From Phaseolus vulgaris (taxonomy: Eukaryota > Streptophyta > Magnoliopsida > Fabales > Fabaceae): DNA of 64,000 nucleotides. Below the pieces are notes generated by a model. It saw only the letters and a list, made by a program, of their open reading frames with translations. It was not told the DNA's origin and did no database searches. This document shows positions 39,301 through 51,000 of this stretch, one piece after another. The stretch lies in assembly GCF_000499845.2 (NCBI RefSeq), contig NC_023756.2, forward strand, positions 47,984,379 to 48,048,378, written 5' to 3'. The translations under genes and the position numbers were made by a program. Position 1 is the stretch's first letter; every line of letters begins with the position of its first letter.

Positions 39301-41367
39301 ACTCTCCCCAGACCTAATTAGGTGGAAGACTCTTGTACTCATCCACCCTTTAAGCTTAGATATAGATATGCACATGGCTGAATAAATTTATAATATAATA
39401 TAATTAATCGTACTAATATTGTCATATAATATTATATATCATGTTAATATGCTATTTAGTTTTTCATTCTTTATTTCCTTTCTGTGATGTGTGATAACAG
39501 CTTGATTGGAGCTTAAAGATAATGTATAAGAATGATCAGCTATCTTCCTCTACCTTCAGTTGGTAGTTGATGTGCTTATAATTATGTACATGCCAAATGT
39601 GATGTCAAAACTCAATCGTGCCTCATTGCTTGTTGGTGGAGGGAGGCAAAGTTTAGGGAGAGGGCTAGGTGGCTAGGTCCAATACCGTTGTTTTTTTAGT
39701 TGAAACATAGAAAAATATGAAGACACTTGCTAAGTATCACGAGTAACCAGAAAAATATATTTAATATTTATTAAAAGACATATGATAGGGATAGGGTGTC
39801 TAGCGAGGTATTGTGGAATGGCCAAGAGAAGAAAGGAGTGCATGTTTGGTTATGTTAGAGAAATAAAGGATATGCATGAGCATGAGGTGAGAAGATCTCA
39901 GACAACAAGGTGCAGGACCGGTCCCGATATTTTGTGAACTCATGACAAAATAATAAATAAAAGACTTCCATGTATATCAATTTTAATTTTAATATGTAAA
40001 CATGTAAAAAAATTAAAATATGAAACTTAACCTCTCTTTTTTTTTATAAAAAAAATAACAACCCTACGCATACAAAATTTGATTCTCTATAATAAAGGTA
40101 CTTTCTTCAATAAAATCATTTTTTTTCAAATGACAAAGCTAATAATTTTTTAGGTCCATTCCATTTATGAGTCCATTACCAAAACACCTTTAGACTATCC
40201 TCAGATCCGGCCTGCAAGGTAGATAGTTATATGAGCTGAAAAGGGGAGAGTGCAAAGGAAAACGAGCCTCCTATGAAAAAGGAAATTCTGGATAATACTT
40301 CTCATATCATTCAAGATTGCCATACATGGATATATGTACGAAAAGTAATTACCAGCAATTGCAGCAGAAAGGTGAGAGAAGAAAAATAACATATTCGTAA
40401 TAAACTTATGAAAGCTCATTAATGGGAATCTCTGACAGATTGCGGAATCCGGTGCATAGCTCATCCTTTTAGTGCACAAAGTCCTCCTACCCAAAGGGGT
40501 GTTTGGTGTTACGCTTGGACCAATAAGAGCTGGGCCAATGTTGCTATCATGGAGGGTGAGCCATATAGCAGGTTTTTCCGTAGTAAGAGTAAGAAGGAGT
40601 ATATGAAATATAAATTTAGCAAGAGGCACATTAATCCTAGCTTACAAGTGAAATTGGAGGTCATACAAGATGAAGATGTAAATCATAAGATTCAAGCAAT
40701 GTTGTAGGTGAAGTGGGTTTCTAAATTCTATCCTAATCGAATAATTGAACGTTTGACATTTTCCCAAATAATTGGATACTTTGTCAATGCATTCTGCTTT
40801 ACATACTTATACCTGACCCTTCCATATTGTGCCGGAGAAGTAGTAAATAAAAATGATGTCAAGATTGTACTTATATTGTTCTACTGCTTTGTTAATAATG
40901 AAACAGGCCAAGAGAGATCCGACTCCACTGCACCGGGCAGCTGCATACTTGATAAATACCCAAATGGAGGACGGTGACTTTCCCCAACAGGTATGAAGGT
41001 TTACTTTGTTTTTATTTATTATTTACACACACTGTGTATTGTTTACATAAAGTGTTTAAATGTGTAAAGTAAGCGAGTGAGAAAGTAAGCATGCATCTAC
41101 TCCTGATTTAAAGTTATTTAAAATTCAAGTGATTTTAATTGAAATCAATAGTAGATGATGCATATTTTTTTATTCACTTTAAGAAAAAAATGTATAGTTG
41201 ACTTCGTCAGGTGTTTAAACAATTTTGATCTTACTTTATCATGATGATTTCAGGAAATAATGGGAGTGTTCAACAAGAATTGCATGATCTCATACTCGGC
41301 ATACAGAAACATATTCCCCATTTGGGCGTTGGGAGAATATCGATCCCATGTATTACAAGCCCGTTAA
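30329..41367 (+). CDS. CAS1: Cycloartenol synthase
   Basis: Eighteen exons join in frame to 757 residues: 30329-30526, 30739-30924, 31105-31194, 31273-31467, 31543-31627, 32673-32839, 33504-33692, 33978-34091, 34333-34455, 34529-34651, 34724-34822, 36202-36258, 37023-37069, 37171-37314, 37501-37678, 38981-39061, 40907-40990, 41254-41367. It folds (3S)-2,3-oxidosqualene to cycloartenol, the first cyclic precursor of plant sterols, at the ER membrane. Diagnostic residues fall at the same numbers as in Arabidopsis CAS1: His257 in MWCHCR, His477 and Ile481 in DHGWPISDC, and catalytic Asp483 in DCTAE. The exon 10 start [10 protein letters not shown] and YEL-RSY also match. [10 protein letters not shown] departs slightly from the usual ELTRSYPWLE. 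Introns are long and loaded with small mobile elements. This gene should be essential and functional; no break was found. Confidence 0.96.
34934..35375 (+). mobile_element. hAT-type MITE in cycloartenol synthase intron 11
   Basis: The left end TAGGAGTGTCAAA and the right end TTTGCCACCCCTA are imperfect terminal inverted repeats of the TAGGGGTG-CAAA class. They are flanked by an 8-bp target duplication with one mismatch, ATATTTAT (34926-34933) and ATACTTAT (35376-35383). The 442-bp body has no open frame and contains multiple GGATGGATT-like units pointing both ways. An 8-bp duplication and these ends are diagnostic of the hAT superfamily. Confidence 0.85.
35932..36178 (+). repeat. Tandem duplication in cycloartenol synthase intron 11
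   Basis: A block from GCTTGGTCATTTGGTCAATTTTA through TCAGTTTTTAATTATTC (about 35932-36058) is repeated in diverged form as GCTTGGTGATTTGACCAATTTTA through TCAGTTTTTGAAATTC (about 36073-36178). The period is about 141 bp. Confidence 0.75.
36585..36737 (+). mobile_element. Short copia-like LTR candidate in cycloartenol synthase intron 12
   Basis: Begins TGTTAGTAGGTTATTAAGG, has a TATA box in TCTATATATAGAGACTGATG, and ends TTTCTTTCTTTCA after a run containing AATCAATCAATTGCATAC. The architecture (TG start, TATA box about two thirds along, CA end) is that of a small copia LTR. No target duplication was found. Confidence 0.45.
39196..39345 (+). mobile_element. tRNA-derived SINE (Au-like) in cycloartenol synthase intron 16
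   Basis: Contains an RNA polymerase III B-box-like GGTTTGAATCTTGG (39246-39259). Downstream lies TAGGGTTAGGCTGCTTACAT followed by CTCTCCCCAGACCTA. That block resembles the conserved GGGTAAGGCTGCGTACA...CCCCAGACCC of the plant Au SINE family (from memory). No poly-T end or target duplication was defined. Confidence 0.55.
39913..40214 (+). mobile_element. Second hAT-like MITE in cycloartenol synthase intron 16
   Basis: Ends CAGGACCGGTCC and GATCCGGCCTG are inverted repeats of the CAGG-CCGG type common in hAT elements. Flanking CAAGGTG (39906-39912) and CAAGGTA (40215-40221) look like a target duplication with one mismatch. The 302-bp body is AT-rich and non-coding. Confidence 0.65.
40549..40707 (+). 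other. Short open frame of unknown origin in cycloartenol synthase intron 16
   Basis: A 52-codon frame (starts [18 protein letters not shown], charged, ends QAML) sits in a locally less AT-rich stretch directly beside the hAT-like element. It could be a captured gene fragment or chance. I do not recognise the peptide and no splice sites link it to the host gene. Confidence 0.25.
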
Positions 41368-42770
41368 TATCGACTTAATTAGGTGTTGTCCCAATTATTT
41401 CGATCTGTAGACACTAAAAGAAAAAATAATAAATAATATTATTGTTTCGACCTATTTTTCTTTTATTTCCATGTCTCTCTTGAAATGCTTGTAACTAACG
41501 AGTTCAATTATAGCTAAAAAAAGAAAGCAGAGCAAACTGGTGGAGAATGCCTGTAAGTTTTTTCTATTACTCACTGTTAAACGCCTCTCATTAAAAGTTG
41601 TTGATGGTGGGTTATAGGCCAATCCACCTCCAAACCAGCTCAAACCCTTTTAACTTGTGAGTTAAGTGAGTTGGGTACAGTTTGACCTACATTAAAAAAA
41701 AATGTATTTTTTCCAACCCAACCCGACTCAAACCTATGGTGAGCAGAGTTGGCTCATGTGTTTTCATATTGAAAATACTTATTGTAGATATTTAGAATCG
41801 TGTTAGAAATTTCTTTCAGAATTCGTGATCTAAGTATATTATCGAGAAAGGTCCATATAAAAATATATTAAGTGCAGATTTTCAACATTGTGAAATATGC
41901 ATTCCTAAAGCGACAATTTACATTGTGGATTCAATAATGTATTGTATCATGGGAGAGTGTTTTAGATTGCAAAATCTAGAAGAAGAAAAAACTCACTTCT
42001 GATTAATAACCAAGAACATCAAGTTCATAAGGTAATGGAAAACTATTTCAAAACACATACTTCAAAGGTATGCAAAAATACTTACAAAACAATTATTCTC
42101 GTACTAATAAGGCATACTCTCGTACTCGTAAGGCCTCTAACTGAAATTTTTCTTCTTTCCATGGAACCAAAGAGAGTCATGCCTTTAAGCTTCATGATTT
42201 GGAGTACAATTTTTATATTATATTTTGGATTGCGCAATTCAGAGTTCACAAAATTACAAATGTTATATTCTAGATTTTGTAATCTGAAAAATTTCTGGAT
42301 TTTACCATCCAAAATTGAAAATAAAAATAAAAATAATGAATTTAGAAGAGTATTTTTAGGATTTACAGAATTATAGGGGTGCAGGAAAAAATTATGGGGT
42401 GTATAAAGAAATTCCCAAGGGTTCTTCTAAGGCAGAAATTCGAATTGATGGGCAGGGCGCGAAATTTGAAGTAGTGAGACAAAAATGAATTAGTAATTGA
42501 AAGGACAAGGAGATAAAGAGAATTTTAAAGAGAATTGCAGTAACAAAAATTGAATTTCCTTCTGTATTTCACTTTTTCTCTATCATCTCTGATAGTAAAA
42601 TAGAAATGAGCATGAGCGTGCCTTCTTCTTCATCTTCTCCTTCTCTGTCGGCGTGCGGGGGACAGATTTTGCCCAACCCGAGGTGAATTTGGAGATTCGC
42701 TCCGATTTGAAATTTGAATAATATCTCAAGTATCCTTATGGAATGCTGATCTGAAGCGAAGGAGAGGAAG
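41368..42770. other. Intergenic between cycloartenol synthase and TOR1-like gene
   Basis: Holds the cycloartenol synthase 3' flank. It includes a repeat-like block near 41600-41760 with GGCCAATCCACC, CCAACCCAACCCGACTC and GAGTTGGCTCATG, a word type also seen at about 13170-13300 in UTP21 intron 8. The TOR1-like promoter and leader lie in the last few hundred bases. No gene is seen. Confidence 0.55.
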
Positions 42771-45700
42771 ATGAAGAAGGGACAGGGTGGTGGTGGCGGC
42801 GGTGGTGGTGGTTTGGAGCTGAAGCAGAGAATAGTGTGTGCGCTGAACAAGGTGGGGGATCGCGACACCCAGCAAATTGGAACGGAGGAGCTAGATCGTG
42901 TGGCGCAGGGTTTGAGGCCTGAAGGGATATGGCCGTTCCTGTCTTGCATTCTGGAGACGGAGTGGGAGCAGAAGGCTTCCATAAGAAAGGAGTGCGTGAG
43001 GCTGATGGGAACCTTGGCCACTCACTACGACATCCTCCTCCTTCCGCACCTTCCCAAGATGGTCGCCAGCATCGTTAAGCGCCTCAGGGACCCTGACTCT
43101 GTCGTCAGAGATGTCTGCGTCAACACCGTTGCTCTTCTCGCCTCCAAGTTGGGCCTCGCCCTCTCCCACAAGGACAAGGTCTTTCTCCTTCTCGTCAGAC
43201 CCATTTTCGAGGCTCTCGGCGAACAGAACCGGCATGTTCAGTCCGCCTCTGCTCTCTGCCTCGCCCGTATCATTCACAACACCCGCCATCCTCCTCTTTC
43301 GCTCCTCCACAAGTTGCTTCTCAGGACTCTCAAGTTTCTTAAAAACCCTCATTTCATGGCTAAACCTGCGCTCCTTGACCTCACCAAGACCCTTATCCAG
43401 GTTTCCTTTCCTTTTACCTTCATTCATTCATATACACCATAATATCCGCATTCAATATTTGCATTCAACTTCTCTACTGAAATTCTTGTTGGAGATCCTA
43501 CATTTGACTAGAAATAAGGATATTTGATTCTTTATCATTGTGAATCTCACTGTGGTTTTATGAAGTTGAGTTAAGTTTAGAATTTAGGTTTGAAGTCTAC
43601 TTCTTAACAACTCTACTTCTGATAACAAAACTCTACCATAAGCTCTTAAAGCAATTACAGGGTGCACCATCGCCACTAGGATATTTCAGCCTAACGAGTC
43701 ATCTCAGTTTTGACTCTAGGTTTCAAGTTACCACTAATTACTCACATTACCAAATAAACACCTAAGAAATTGTATCTAAATTTTATCCCACCAGATTGCC
43801 TGCAAAATTACAAGCTTTTTTCATTTTTCAGGCTGGGGGTGCTCCAACCCAAAATATTCTCTCCGCTGCTATTGGCAGTATCCAAGACGCTCTAAAGCAC
43901 AGTGACTGGACGACACGCAAAGCCGCGTCTGTGGCACTGGCAGAAATTGCTCTGGGCGGTGCTTCTTTCTTGGGATGTTTCAGGGCTTCCTGTGTTCAGT
44001 CCCTTGAGTCGTGTCGATTTGACAAGGTGCTTTTCTAATTTTTTGACATTCATCTTTCTTGTGACTCATTCATTACGTTCTTATTCATCCTTGGTTGTAT
44101 TATAGGTAAAACCAGTTAGAGATGCCGTTTTGCAAGCGCTAAAGTATTGGACAAGTCTTCCGGCCCCCGATACTCCCGACCCTTCTGAAACTGGATCCTC
44201 CTTAAAAGGTTTACCTATGGTGTCTCTTCCTTGGACAACAATACTTGATATTTTATGTCTGCAAAATAGACACCATTTTTCTACTTCTTCGCACCCAATT
44301 TCTTTTGCTCACCTTGGCATCATCATTATCTATATTGTGAAATTGTGATGCGCCCTTCTGATAGTTATCCTTCTATTCATCGACATGCTTTCCATTGCTT
44401 CTGGTTTATGTTTTGTTCTGCTCATGCTTTTCACAGAAAACATCTTCCGAGGTGACTCCTCTGATCTTAGCAGTGCGACTGAATCCAGAAAGAAAGATGT
44501 CAGGCTCCAAAAAGTTAATATGAAATCAACTATGGGAAGGATTCCTTTGTCTGTTAAAAATACATGTCAAAGTTATACCAGGGACCCTCACCATAAACCT
44601 GATGATTGGCATGTTGAAGTAGCACTCCCCAGACCCCAGTCTGCGGTGGAATTCCAGAATGAAGAATCAGAGAGTTGTTCTGCCAGTAAGCCATTGGAAA
44701 CAATGAGTGCCGACGTTACAAGCATGCAAGATGTTGGTTATGAATATGTGCCTATGGATGACAAGCAGGAGTGTTCATCTGTCTCTAATCTTGCAACCGA
44801 TAACTTTGAGACCAAGTTTTTATCCGCTTCTCATGACTGCTTTATAAATAGTGGAGTACAGAAGCCAATTGCAAGAAGCCAACGGTATAGTGAAGAAATA
44901 AGTTCTGATGAACAAGTTTACTCGGTAAAGAGGCAACACCCTAGTAGTTCTGATTCTACAGTCACAGAGCCAAGTGGCCAAACTACACATGAATGCTGTA
45001 TGCAAATGGCAAATGAAATGATTTGTATTCAGAATCAACTTTCAGATATTGAAATCAAACAAGCTAACATGATGCACCAATTACAGGTATTATAGATACG
45101 TATACTCACAGCACGTGATTCTAAATTCTTTGCTCTGGTGTTGCTAGTCATTTTCCTTTATCCGATGGTTTCTTGAGCATAGGCTTCGTTGTTTTTTAAC
45201 AGTGTTTAACTGGTGCCTAAGTTAGTTTTGCATGTTTCTCTTACTCGTATACCAATAACGAAGGCAATGAACTGAACCCTGCGTAAAGAATATGAATTCT
45301 GTAACTTCTGGCACACACAAATAGGCATACTATTGTTCTACTGGACTTTTTGTATTTTTTGTCATGCATCACACAGTATATGGAACACCTTTTATTTAGC
45401 ATACTGTCAAATCTTTTTCAGATGTTTACAACTGGCATAATGGATGCCCTTTCAACAATCCAGTCAAGAATGACAGGCTTAGAGAATGTCTTTGATAAAT
45501 TAAGTAGAGAATCTTTTCAAGGAGGAAGGCATTCTTATTCTGAAACCTCCAAATTAGGGAGGCAGAGTGAAAATGTTGCCTCTCCCAGGTTCTCCATCTG
45601 CACTCCAAGGCCCTCTGTAGAAATTAATAATAAGCAATCAGGCACTATGTCAGTTAAAAATTCTGAAAGCTGGGAGAAAAAGACAATTTCAAGAAGCCAA

Positions 45701-46594
45701 CCCTGGATTCATTCTGAAGATAGTTCAGATATGTGGAAAAGTTATAAGGTCAAGCCTACCAGAAAAGGTACAGAGAAGGATGTTTTGAACATCTCAGCGA
45801 AGGATACAATAAGAATGGGCTTGGTAAAAAATGATGGTATCTTCTCGGCTACCAGAACAACCAATGCCAGAAATGGCTCTTCTGAGAGTAACAGCAACTG
45901 CTGGAAGCATGTAAAACGTCTTGTATGTGAAGGGGATCTAAATACTGCATATATGGAAGCTTTGTGTTTTAATGATGAGCTTATTCTCGTTGAGCTTCTG
46001 AATACTACTGGTCCAGTTGTCGAAAGTTTATCAGTGAAGACAATCAATGCTCTTCTTAGCATTTTAGCATCACATCTTCTGGAAGGAAAATTATTTAGTA
46101 TGGTAATCCCCTGGATTCAACAGGCAAGTTCACTCACTCTTATTATGTATTGCACATCGATCTATTATTATCATTTTGAATTCTGCGCTCCTTTCATTAA
46201 GTTGCATCCTTGGAATAAATGACTGTATCTTTAAAATCTATACAGATCTCAGTGTTCTTTTGATGGTTATTTATGCTTTTTATGCCATGTGAAAAAATGT
46301 TGATGGTAAAAGTGGGGCACTTCTGTCTTTGAATTTATATGCTGTTTACTACTCTGTGCTACCAAGTAACTTTGTGAAATCTGAACATTTATGGTAATCT
46401 TATTTTAGATTGTTGAAATGAGTACTATCCATGGACCAAATTGCATTGCTATCTCTATTGAAACCAAGGAACAACTTTTATCGGCAATTCAGGAGGCCTT
46501 GAACCTGAGCATTTTCAGTCATTCAGAAAGAAGGCGTGCTGCTGAATTAGCAATGAAATTACATCATGTATGGGGGAAGACAGCTGAACATTGA
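42771..46594 (+). CDS. TORTIFOLIA1/SPIRAL2-family microtubule-associated protein
   Basis: Six exons, 42771-43400, 43832-44026, 44106-44208, 44437-45086, 45422-46123 and 46409-46594, join in frame to 821 residues. After MKKGQ and a run of nine glycines, residues about 15-310 are HEAT/ARM repeats (for example ELDRVAQGLRPEGIWPF, LPHLPKMVASIVKRLRDPD, RKAASVALAEIALGG), the TOG-like region that binds microtubules in this family. A long polar, Ser-rich linker follows. It contains a coiled-coil-like ECCMQMANEMICIQNQLSDI segment, then ALSTIQSRMTGLENVF and a conserved helical C-terminal domain (WKHVKRLVCEGDLNTAYMEA). TOR1/SPR2 proteins control cortical microtubule dynamics and the direction of organ twisting (family knowledge). 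Intron 5 starts with GC in the strong context CAG|GCAAGT. Which paralogue it is cannot be told here. Confidence 0.9.
43488..43625 (+). mobile_element. TRIM-like repeat fragment copy D in TOR1-like intron 1
   Basis: TTGTTGGAGATCCTACATTTGACTAGAAATAAGG followed by TGTGAATCTCACTGTGG and GTTGAGTTAAG matches, in diverged form, the terminal-repeat sequence of the element at 25088. It looks like a solo terminal repeat. Confidence 0.55.
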
Positions 46595-48057
46595 TATTTG
46601 TGTAGCTGACCAAAAATCATCAATGTAGCCATTTTCTGTTGGGGCTCGGATGTCGTCCCTGGTTGAACTCAGCCAGTTCTTGTATGTATTTCGTTAAAGA
46701 GTTGGGTTTGGCGAATAATCTGCAAGTATTTCTGGAATTATTGATTTGTGGAGTGTTGTTTTTTTTCTTTCTTTTGGATTGGTAGCTATTTGTACTCTGA
46801 TCGGAGTAAGAGTATTCCATCGTTGAGAATGGATGTCATTATGTTCATTTTTTTAGTGCTCATTGTAGACTTTTTTGCAGTTCATTAATACCGAAATCGC
46901 TAAACACTAAACATAAATATTATTTTCAAATGCCTGCCACTCTAGATTAAAAAAGAAAGAAAGTAAGGAAAAAGATACTTGATAACTTTATTCTGCTTAC
47001 TGCTTTCCTTCGGTTCAGGAAGAGTAAAAAAGAAAAGAAAAAAAAATTAGAGAGTAAGGTTGATTAGATTAAAAGAAGAGTAAGTGAGAATACTAATAGA
47101 ACGAAAATTCTGTAGTAGATTTGATTAGGGTAATAGAATAAATTTGGATGTATATAAATACATTTAAAAAGTAATTTAATGTAAAACTAAATTTTTGAAA
47201 ATTAAAAGAAAACATTGTTATAAATTTTTAATATATAAAACGTTATGTTTAAAAACAATATATTAAAATAAATGATTTTACATGATAATAACATAATCAA
47301 TTGTCATAAATATTATATTATATTATATTTATGTATACATAAAAAAATTAGTTTGTCTTGGAGGGTCAACATTTTTCATCCCTTAAAATCCTCAATCCAA
47401 GAGGACACGGAAATAATGTTGAAGTTAGTTTTGGAGGGTCTATGTGAACTATTTTCCTCCTACGTTTTAAATGAATCCCAAAACAATAAAATTTAACCTG
47501 AAATTTGTTATTCTCCTCTCATTTTCTGAACACTAGTTAAAAGTTATTGACAGGAGATTTTAGCAAGATTGTCATTGATTTTTATGATCTTGAAGAAAGA
47601 ATTAGTCTTCTAATTCAAACTCAATCAATGCTATGGGATGAATATGGATACAGTCGAGCATATTCCTTCCACTAAAATTACAAAACTCCAACATATTTTT
47701 TGATAATTTTTTAAATCAAGAACAGTTGCTTCTTGTGGATTATGCCCCAGGGATTAATATATTATAATGTCTTGATCTAAAGTGGTAATCAAGCTGAAAG
47801 AGATGAATGCATTTGTGTACTGAGAAGGAAATTAACTTGAAATTTAGTATTGTTGTAAAGTATGGTTAGTGTTACCTAGAAGGTTGTCCAGAAAAGACTA
47901 ATTGAATATCACAATCACAGTTTCACCGATTTATTTTATATGCTGCACCCAAACAGTTGAAATATAAATTGTAAACTATATTACACATGTAGGAGTTGAA
48001 TGATATGTAGTGCAGAAACAAAGTAATTGGAAAGCACTCAAATTGATGCAAGGAAAG
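46595..48057. other. Convergent intergenic region between TOR1-like gene and OSC-C
   Basis: Both genes end towards it, so it holds two 3' UTRs. It is AT-rich and no coding or RNA feature is recognised. Confidence 0.6.
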
Positions 48058-51000
48058 TTAAGGTTTTGGGTCCTCAGCCTTAACCATACCATACAATACT
48101 TGGCGACGATACTCTCCCAAAGCCCATATGGGAAAGATGTTTCGATAAGATGAGTAGTTCAGGGTACAGTTCCTCATGAACACTCCTGTGATCTCCTGTC
48201 AAAATACAAAATAATACACATTCATGATCGATTATTACATCTTATGATCTGTTTCTTTTTCTGTGTATGAAATGCTGAAATCAATTTACCTGCTGTGGGA
48301 AATCTCCATCTTCCATTTGTGAATTGATAAGTAACTTTATTCCACGGTGTATGGGTGTGGGATCTATCTCTGCCTGTTTTTTCAGAAAAACATTCACAAT
48401 CAGCACACTAACATACGCTATAAAAATCTAGTAACACTTTATTACTAACCTGTCCTGCACGGATAAGGGACAATAGAGCCCACGAAGTTTGAACTAAGTT
48501 TGCACGGTTGCCTTCTAGGTTTGTATAAACCTAAATGACAGAGAAAATGTATAATTCTTAATTATACTCCAACTAGTTTATTTTATTATGTGGGCATACA
48601 CAATGAAAGCTAAATGGATGATGACCTTGTTTTGGCTGGACAAATAACTCTCTCCCCATCCACCATTAGGAAGCTGCTTTGACAACAAAAATTGACAAGC
48701 CTTGCGTAGGGAAGGACTGTTATGGTAGTTCCTTCCAGAGGCTCTTAGTCCCTCTACACCAAACCAAGTACCATACGTGTAGCAAATACCCCAACAACCG
48801 TACCTGTTCAGTTCAAGTGCATCACTAGATTACCAGAGTTGAAGACACAAATTAAGTACACACACAACACAACACAACGTAATATGCAATACCATGAGCC
48901 ATCAGGATTTTGCTTGTTTTCAAGGAAATGGATTGCTTTGGAAATACAGCTATCTATTTCCTTTCTTCTGTGCTTTGGGTATAGCTTTCTGAAGAGAGCC
49001 AGGCCTTGCACTGCTGATCCAGTGCATTCCACATACCTATTACACATCAGGGAACATAGTAAGTTAATTAGTAAGTGCAAAGCACCATCAGGTTTGTTTA
49101 GGAATTCATTGTCACATATTGTAATCTTACTCCATCTCAATGAGAGTGTCTTCAAAGAATTCAGTTGGATTGAATTTCTGCACCACAGTTAACATAAGAT
49201 GCAAGTCGTGACTTAGTTAAAGGCAAAATCTGGCATTGATTACTGTATTTTCTTACCTCTAACCAACGATAGGCTCTTTGAGGTTCCCAAGCAGGGAAAC
49301 CGCCATTACTGCTCTGTAGAGAGAGGATGACATTAACAGCATCAAAAAATCGCTGTGTATCCATTTTTTCCCCAACTAGATCAGCTGGCATTTCTGACAG
49401 AAGCAGTGCAGCCTGTGCATATACAAATATATATATGTATGATAAGATAAGAAAGAAAGAAAGTATGTTATGTTGATGTTGATGTTGATGTCTAAGGGAT
49501 TGATTTTGATGAATCTTGCCTTGAGTCCTTCTCCTGTGCAGTCAGAGACTTGCCAACCTTGATCATGCATTGAGAATGTCCAGCTTCCTTTGGATATGTG
49601 TCTGTACATTGCTTTGAAGTCACCAGATGGGTTTTCAGCAACCTTTAAATAAAGGAAAATGTTACTTCAAAATTGTTTCATTCTACTACAAAGTTGTTGT
49701 TCTTTCCAATTCTAATCTTGTGCATGATTATCAATGTATCATCACTCCTCAAGTTACTACCTGTGAAGCCTTCACGAACTCGTGCGCTTTCCGAAGTGTA
49801 GGCCAATACTCTTCACTCACATCACAACTAAGTATTGCTTGAATAGCAAATGCAGCATCCCACATTTGGCTCCCAAAACTCTGCAGTGCTAAATTCAGTT
49901 ACATTCTTCAACAGCTTCACTCATTTAGAATATTCACTTCTTCATCCACCCAGTGGTCATAAGAATATAAATATTTGATAACATTAAAATAGTCAAATGT
50001 TTTTTAAAAAATCTTCCACTTTCTTTTAACATTTGTTAACGGTGAAAGGAGCGTGCAAGGAAAAACGCAGTTGTAGATACAAAATGTGGGTAATTTAGAA
50101 GAATAGAAACGCATTACTTTGACAAATAAAATAATTAATTTTAAGGAAATTAAGAAGTTTCACTTAAAAGAGTCTCACTTTTATGAAAATAGAAAGTGAT
50201 GTTTATAGACAGATTGTTAGTTAATAATATAAAAGAGTGCATTAATGTTTTATGAAAATAACTTACACACACTTATTTGTAATTTTTATTAAATGTGTGA
50301 TTTTATTTATTTAAAAAAAAATAAAAATTAATAAAAATAAATAGTAATTGTTATACCGATTATTATGTCCTTCAATTTTTTAGAATTAACTAATTGAGAC
50401 AGTTTTGACCAATTAATCAAACCAGCAATATCCTCTGATTTTAATAACTATCATATTTACTATGAAGCCATTTGATTTAGATTTTAGAGAAGAGTCAAAA
50501 CACTAAATTAATAAAGTATGCATATTAACGATATGTTACAAGCACACCACTAACTAAATTAATACTCCTTGTTATATATAACACAATAAAATATATATTC
50601 AATCAACACAAATTGAACAAAAGATTCCTCAATCTTTCAACTACTCTTCCTGTCTCTTGAAAATAGTTTTGTATTGAGCACCCTTAATTATCACATGTAT
50701 TAAAAACAATAACAAATACTCTGTTTCTTTTTGTAGGAATTTTCTTTTTAAAAAAATCTTTGTTTTTATTTAAGTGCTGTTTCCGAAGTTTAGAGAAAGT
50801 GATATTAAAAAAAACATTATTTTGAATGAAAAGTATGAACAGGCACAGAAAAAAGGATAATGGTACCTGGATTTTCAAGCCGTCTTCTGCGAGCCAGAAG
50901 TAATCAGGGATTCGGGCTAAATGAAGTTTGTATGCCTCTGAGTTAGGGTCCTCAACCCAACGCGCAATCAAGCACAACACCTGTACTTAATTTCCATTAA

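Noticed and set aside
40201..40629. 142-codon minus-strand frame in cycloartenol synthase intron 16 as a gene
   Set aside because: No recognisable domain, it overlaps a transposon end, and composition is unlike coding DNA; kept only as a possible captured fragment on the other strand.
41595..41760. Repeat block with CCAACCCAACCC words taken as a mobile element
   Set aside because: Word content suggests a dispersed repeat, but neither boundary nor inverted ends could be defined.
42891..43427. 178-codon open frame on the minus strand across TOR1-like exon 1
   Set aside because: It mirrors the GC-richer exon on the opposite strand; the plus frame encodes clear HEAT repeats and splices in frame with five more exons.
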